Below, piece by piece: positions 59,821 to 64,000 of a stretch of DNA of 64,000 nt; the stretch's first letter is position 1, and every line of letters begins with the position of its first letter. A program made the position numbers and the translations under genes. The notes under the pieces were generated by a model. The model had not been told where the DNA came from. It did not search any database and was given only the letters and a program-made list of their open reading frames with translations. Source of the stretch: Salvia splendens. Taxonomy: Eukaryota; Streptophyta; Magnoliopsida; Lamiales; Lamiaceae. Location of the stretch: NCBI RefSeq assembly GCF_004379255.2, contig NC_056036.1:38268076-38332075 (forward strand), written 5' to 3'.

Positions 59821-59833
59821 CAGACGGCGCCAG
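59821..59833 (-). other. Primer-binding site of the Tat element
   Basis: On the minus strand TGGCGCCGTCTGTGGGAACC starts one base after the 5' LTR. TGG is the usual start of a tRNA-primed site; I do not assign the tRNA. Confidence 0.75.
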
Positions 59834-60455
59834 TGATGGATCCGCGAATTTCTGATGTTAGTAAATGCTGGTAGAGAACAAAGACTACGACACAAAGAAT
59901 TTACGTGGTTCGATTTACTGAAGTAAATCTACGTCCACGGGAAGAAGGGAGGGCAAGATTGTATTGCTTGATCTGGGATTACAGCTTACAACACAGACTT
60001 GCTATATGATATTTTATCTCTAGAGAGCTTAACCTTTTTCTATCTGATCTAAGTTCTATTTATACATTGAACTAAGATCGTGGCTTGCATCACCACTAAT
60101 GATGGTTGTGGATGTCGTGGAGGTCATGGCCTAAGATCGTGGATGTAGCGTAGGTCATGGCCTACGATCGTGGCCTGAGTTGACACCACGTGGTAGTGGG
60201 TGTGTTGGAAGTTGTGGAAATCCTGTATGGGTCCACTAACTCCTTGTTCGGTCGAATGCTGAGACCGAACTGCTTTGGTTGCCGATCTGAGAGTAGAGCT
60301 TGATGCCGACCTGAGAGCAGAGCTTGATTGGTTGGCTTTTACCGAGCTGTAGGCTGAGGCTGAACTCTTTGGTAATGCCGAACTCATACTCTTCCTTGGG
60401 CTTTGGGCTGATGGGCCGTCATTGCTGTTGGGCTTGTTTAGTACGCACCCCATCA
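59834..60455 (-). repeat. 5' LTR of the Tat element with TATA box
   Basis: 622 bp. A TATA box (TATAAATAG on the minus strand) lies at 60056-60064, placing the RNA start a little downstream. The sequence contains short internal repeats of GAGAGYAGAGCTTGATGCC. Confidence 0.93.
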
Positions 60456-60711
60456 ATTGTCAATTTCTTGTTCCAAAAGAATACAGATATGATACAGCAT
60501 TGAAACAGTAGTAGGAGCATGTTTCTACGGCATACAGCTTTTAATGATTGATGGTTGAGAGTTGCCGTTTTAATAAAAGCACCAAATGAACTTTTCAAAC
60601 ATTGTTGTAAATATTTGTAATGGAATTTGCTACAACTAAAGCTATCCAATGTCACATCAATTGATTAAAAAATGTCATTCGCCTAATTCCCAATTTCTTG
60701 AATTGGGCTTA

Positions 60712-61334
60712 GAGCATAGTTACCGCAAGGGGCCGGGCCGCAAATCGCGAGTCCCGGCCCGTCCTGCGCGTTGGAGGGAGAGACGTTGCGGCCTGGGCCA
60801 GTCCCGGGGTCCGGCCCGGGCTCGCGTCGGATGGTTCCATGCCGTGACGGAGCTGCAATTTTTCCCAAAAATTGGAAGAGGAAGAAGAGGGAGATGGGTG
60901 ACGGAGCCCAATTTTCTGATTTCTTTTGCATTTGGAAGAGGAAGAATAGGGAGGGAGGGAGAGAGGAAGTTGAGCGAGGAAGATGAAGAAGAGGGGAGGC
61001 GTAATTTTTAATTTTTTTGCATCTTTTTTATGTTATAATTTTTAGTTTTTTTGCATTTTTTTATGTTATAATTTTTAGTTTTTTTGGATTTGTATTTGTT
61101 TTTCTAGGATTTGTAATTTCTTTTTTCGAATGAACAATTTATTTTCCTAGTTTGAATTGTTCAACGTATTGCATTTACGAGTCAAATAGGTTGAAGTTAT
61201 GAATAGTGTCAATTATTAGTTGCGGCCCGGGTTGTGGCCGGGTTAGAGCAGTTGGGGCCTGGGCTGCAACTGTAGAGAAATGATGACGTGGAGGAGACTC
61301 GGAGCCTGAAACCGGGCCGGGGTTAATGATGCCC
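60712..61334. mobile_element. Tourist-like MITE, 623 bp, GC-rich ends
   Basis: It starts GAGCATAGTTACCGC and ends GTTAATGATGCCC, inside TTA copies (60709-60711 and 61335-61337). The ends are rich in GGCCCGG blocks and the centre is AT-rich. Frames seen inside are low-complexity and not genes. Confidence 0.8.
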
Positions 61335-61337
61335 TTA

Positions 61338-62680
61338 CATTCCAATTCTAATGCGACTCAATATTAAATGAACATATATAGTCATGAAACTCTATTGTAT
61401 TAATATTTTTTAAATTTTTACTAATTTTATATTAAAATTTTAATCGTTTATGGTTAAGACTATTTTTTATATAGGAAAATAGTACTCCTATGTGTAATGT
61501 GTTACCTCTCATTCTTGAATTTAATGATAATACACATGTTTGAAATATTGCTATCAGCATAATAAATTCAGGCAATTTTGCTAAAAATCGCTACTCTTTT
61601 TTTAAAAATTCAATATCTAACTTTTAAAATTTATGTTCCCATATTCTTGTAGAATGCAAACCAAACTATAATTATTTTCTCCAACGGTTTCAGACAATGC
61701 TAGGCCCTCACAAACGTTATCTTTGTTTTAGGATTTTCATTTCCTCGTTACAATGTTAAGAATTTCAAAAAAGTTTAGAATTCAAAAATTATTTTTTCTT
61801 CAAAAAAGATAAGAAAAGACATCCAGCAGCTTTCACTGCTATGAATGTATCAGGGGCTACTCATCAACCAATTGTAGGACAGTACCATAAATCCGTTACC
61901 TATGATTACATTATTTTGTATATATATCCATGTTACTCTACTATTTTCTCTTAAATTTGAAATTTTTTTGGAAACAATGTACTCCTAATTAATTTATCAT
62001 GTGAAATATTGCTGTTATAGTTTTATACTTTTATCCAATCTTTATATTTTTTCCAAATCTATAACTATTCATAAAATATCAATATTCTATCTAATATGGA
62101 GTTTTTTAAAATAGAAAATAATCATTTAAATCATGAAGTTTGATTATGTTTGATTATAATTTGGATAGTCACGTGAAGTTTAAAATTATAATATTAAATT
62201 ACTCCTACATGATTTCACTTTTTTTTAATTGTTCCATCCAATTTCAGTTTTTTTTTTTTTTGAATTCTTGCATCCAAGAATAAAAATATAAAATGTGTCT
62301 TTTAATGAAATTCAAAATGACGTATTTTATTTAAATAAATATTTTTCTTTTCTATTTTAATACTACAAAACATTGTCTTATAAATTATAGTACTACTAAT
62401 TGACTGCGTCGATCTTTTTTCAGTTACATTAATTTTCAAATTGATTGTGTTCATTTTTTTCGTACTCTTTTTGAAAAACATTTGTAGCAAAGTGCAAATA
62501 TGGAGTTTAAAATTTTGAAATAGAGAATCCTTTGACTGAAGAAGATCATATTTATTTTTATGTTTTAGGAAAATGACGCATAGGATACACATATTTTTTT
62601 GTTATTTTAAAAGTATCAAAAATTACTAGTAGTATTTTTTTGTTATTTTAGAAGTATAAAAAAATTACTAAGTACTATTG
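61338..62680. other. AT-rich intergenic DNA, no gene seen
   Basis: Very AT-rich, with poly-T runs. The one longer frame on the minus strand (62302-62592) is low-complexity and lacks any domain. Confidence 0.5.
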
Positions 62681-63115
62681 CTCCCTCCGTCCCCTATATG
62701 TTTCTCACTTTGATCCGGCACGGGAGTCCTATTTTATATGGAGTATTAGTTTTATACTCCCTCCGACCCATAAAAATATGGGTATATGATATCACACGAG
62801 AATTGAAACAAAATTGGTAAAGTAAGAGAAATTAGGGGAATGATAGTTAAAGTAGTGTTAGTGGATAGTGAAGCTCACGTTATTATTAGTATGATGGTAT
62901 ATGTTTTAAATAACTTGATGTGTATGGTAAAAATTGAGATAACTTTCTATAAATGAAAATCTCATAGTATTTTTTTATGGGACATATGAAAATAGAATGT
63001 GCACATATTTTTCTGGGGCGAAGGAAGAAACAAAATGTGAGTGATAATGAGTTAGTAGAATAATAGTATAAAATAGACCAAAATGAGACAGCTAATAGTA
63101 TAAGATAGACCAAAT
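62681..63115. mobile_element. Nested Stowaway remnants
   Basis: An outer copy starts CTCCCTCCGTCCCC at 62681 and is interrupted at about 62757 by a second one. The second starts CTCCCTCCGACCCATAAAAA after a TA and ends CTGGGGCGAAGGAAG near 63027. The right end of the outer copy is not clear. Confidence 0.55.
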
Positions 63116-64000
63116 GAAAAATTGAAACAATGGAAAATTATGAATTTCATATTTTGGGAAAGGTATACCGCAATAGAAATTGTAGTTAACCATAAAATTA
63201 GATTGAACCAAATTACAATTATCACACCTAATGTCCTAATGCATTTGATTGGCTAATAGATCTTCTCAACTAACTAAACGATTCTAATGGTATGAAATAG
63301 TACCATACTACAATAATTGGAAAATATTATTTTATAGTGTACATAGATTGTAATCTTTGATCCATTAAAAAAGCAAATTTGAAGTCTTGAAGAAAAGGGC
63401 AAGGATATATTTGTTCAAAATAAGTTGTTAATCATCATTAGTTGTAATAGTCGGCTAATTAAAAAATTATGATGATAATTAGTAACAACCAAAAAATAGC
63501 ATGGAAATATTCAAACGAAGCAAATACTACTTACTATGAGATAAGTTGACAGCCTATCACAATAACAAATATGCTTCTTGGATTACACGTATCACTAAGA
63601 GAATGTTTGGTTTTATTGATTTTATTTAAATTATGTGACAACCATGCCACCAAGTTTTTGGCTGGAAAATTGAATTTAGAAGAGAACCAACGTGAAATCC
63701 AGCACCAGACCAAACTTCACAAAATAAATTATAAACAAGATAGTGAAATCAAGGGTCACCCAATTTGGGAGTCTATCGTCATTGACAATAATATTATTAA
63801 TTTCATTTTAATAATTTGTAATTTGAGCTATCCACAACAATGATACGATACCCATTATACATACGATACTTTCAATTTGTACAATCTAATGTTACAATTT
63901 TTAATTTCAATTTTTAGTGTAACAATATTTTTTAACTATTTAATTGCGAAAATTTAAGACAAATCAACCTCTTCGCTAGATAAATAAATCACACACTCGA
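63116..64000. other. AT-rich intergenic DNA, no gene seen
   Basis: The 90-codon frame at 63571-63843 has no recognisable domain and unremarkable composition. Nothing else is visible. Confidence 0.45.

Larger units (their letters stand above)
49634..60455 (-). mobile_element. Tat-lineage Ty3/Gypsy retrotransposon, complete and young
   Basis: Two 622-bp LTRs (49634-50255 and 59834-60455) line up exactly 10200 bp apart and differ at one base (position 50161 versus 60361). The flanks are a perfect 5-bp duplication ATTGT (49629-49633 and 60456-60460). Transcription of the element runs right to left. The order on that strand is 5' LTR (right copy), primer site, gag-pro, stop, pol with two RNase H domains, a repeat tract, an antisense gene, the polypurine tract, and the 3' LTR (left copy). 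The second RNase H and the antisense gene before the 3' LTR are hallmarks of Tat-type elements such as Retand. All coding parts look intact. Confidence 0.95.

Noticed and set aside
60649..61011. 120-codon frame and its antisense partners
   Set aside because: It lies within the Tourist-like MITE; Arg/Gly-rich from GGCCCGG repeats, without a domain.
1..64000. CRISPR arrays, bacterial operons, rRNA genes, tRNA genes
   Set aside because: The window is plant nuclear DNA. No regularly spaced repeat-spacer pattern, Shine-Dalgarno-led operon, rRNA segment or complete tRNA cloverleaf was seen; the only tRNA-like block is the SINE B box.

Overview
This window is eukaryotic nuclear DNA from a flowering plant, most likely a eudicot. 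The genes have spliceosomal introns with GT..AG ends, the intergenic DNA is AT-rich, and plant transposon families fill most of it (Copia, Tat-type Gypsy, TRIM, PIF/Harbinger and Tourist-like MITEs, hAT, Stowaway, a MULE-like MITE). The exact species cannot be read from the sequence; an asterid such as a Lamiales species is only an impression.

Left part (1-30 kb) carries the living genes. NOL10/Enp2, a nucleolar WD40 protein, is on + at 2896-8730 with 16 exons. Converging on it is a tiny mitochondrial HIG1-domain gene on the minus strand, with coding exons at 9034-9188 and 19056-19131 and a probable 5' UTR exon near 20832. Its two introns are swollen by transposons: an hAT element (9419-13373), a Copia element (13744-18871) that itself carries a SINE, and a MULE-like MITE (19400-20811) that itself carries a PIF/Harbinger element. 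Next come a bHLH transcription factor of the bHLH80/81 type (minus, 22581-25447) and a TMN1-type transmembrane-9 protein (minus, 26166-30147).

Middle part (30-49 kb) is transposon-rich: Stowaway, a second hAT, a second MULE-like MITE, a PIF/Harbinger element coding only for transposase (32676-34801), an adjoining Tourist-like MITE, and a Harbinger element coding only for the Myb-like ORF1 protein (37989-39921). From 40233 to 48524 lies the wreck of an NRT1/PTR (NPF5-like) transporter gene. It was broken by two nested LTR-type insertions, two small hAT elements, a TRIM retrotransposon and an internal deletion.

Right part (49.6-60.5 kb) is one complete, very young Tat-lineage Gypsy retrotransposon on the minus strand. 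It has 622-bp LTRs differing at one base, a 5-bp target duplication, gag-pro and pol in one frame split by a single UAG in a leaky context, a second RNase H domain, a degenerate tandem-repeat tract, and an antisense, intron-containing gene with a Transposase_28-type domain. The last 3.5 kb holds a Tourist-like MITE, nested Stowaway remnants and AT-rich DNA without a gene I can support.

The two observations I would follow first are these. (1) Two PIF/Harbinger elements share promoter, 5' leader, 3' tail and termini, but one codes for the DNA-binding ORF1 protein and the other for the transposase, which looks like a split two-element system. (2) The young Tat element appears to combine stop-codon readthrough with a spliced antisense gene.
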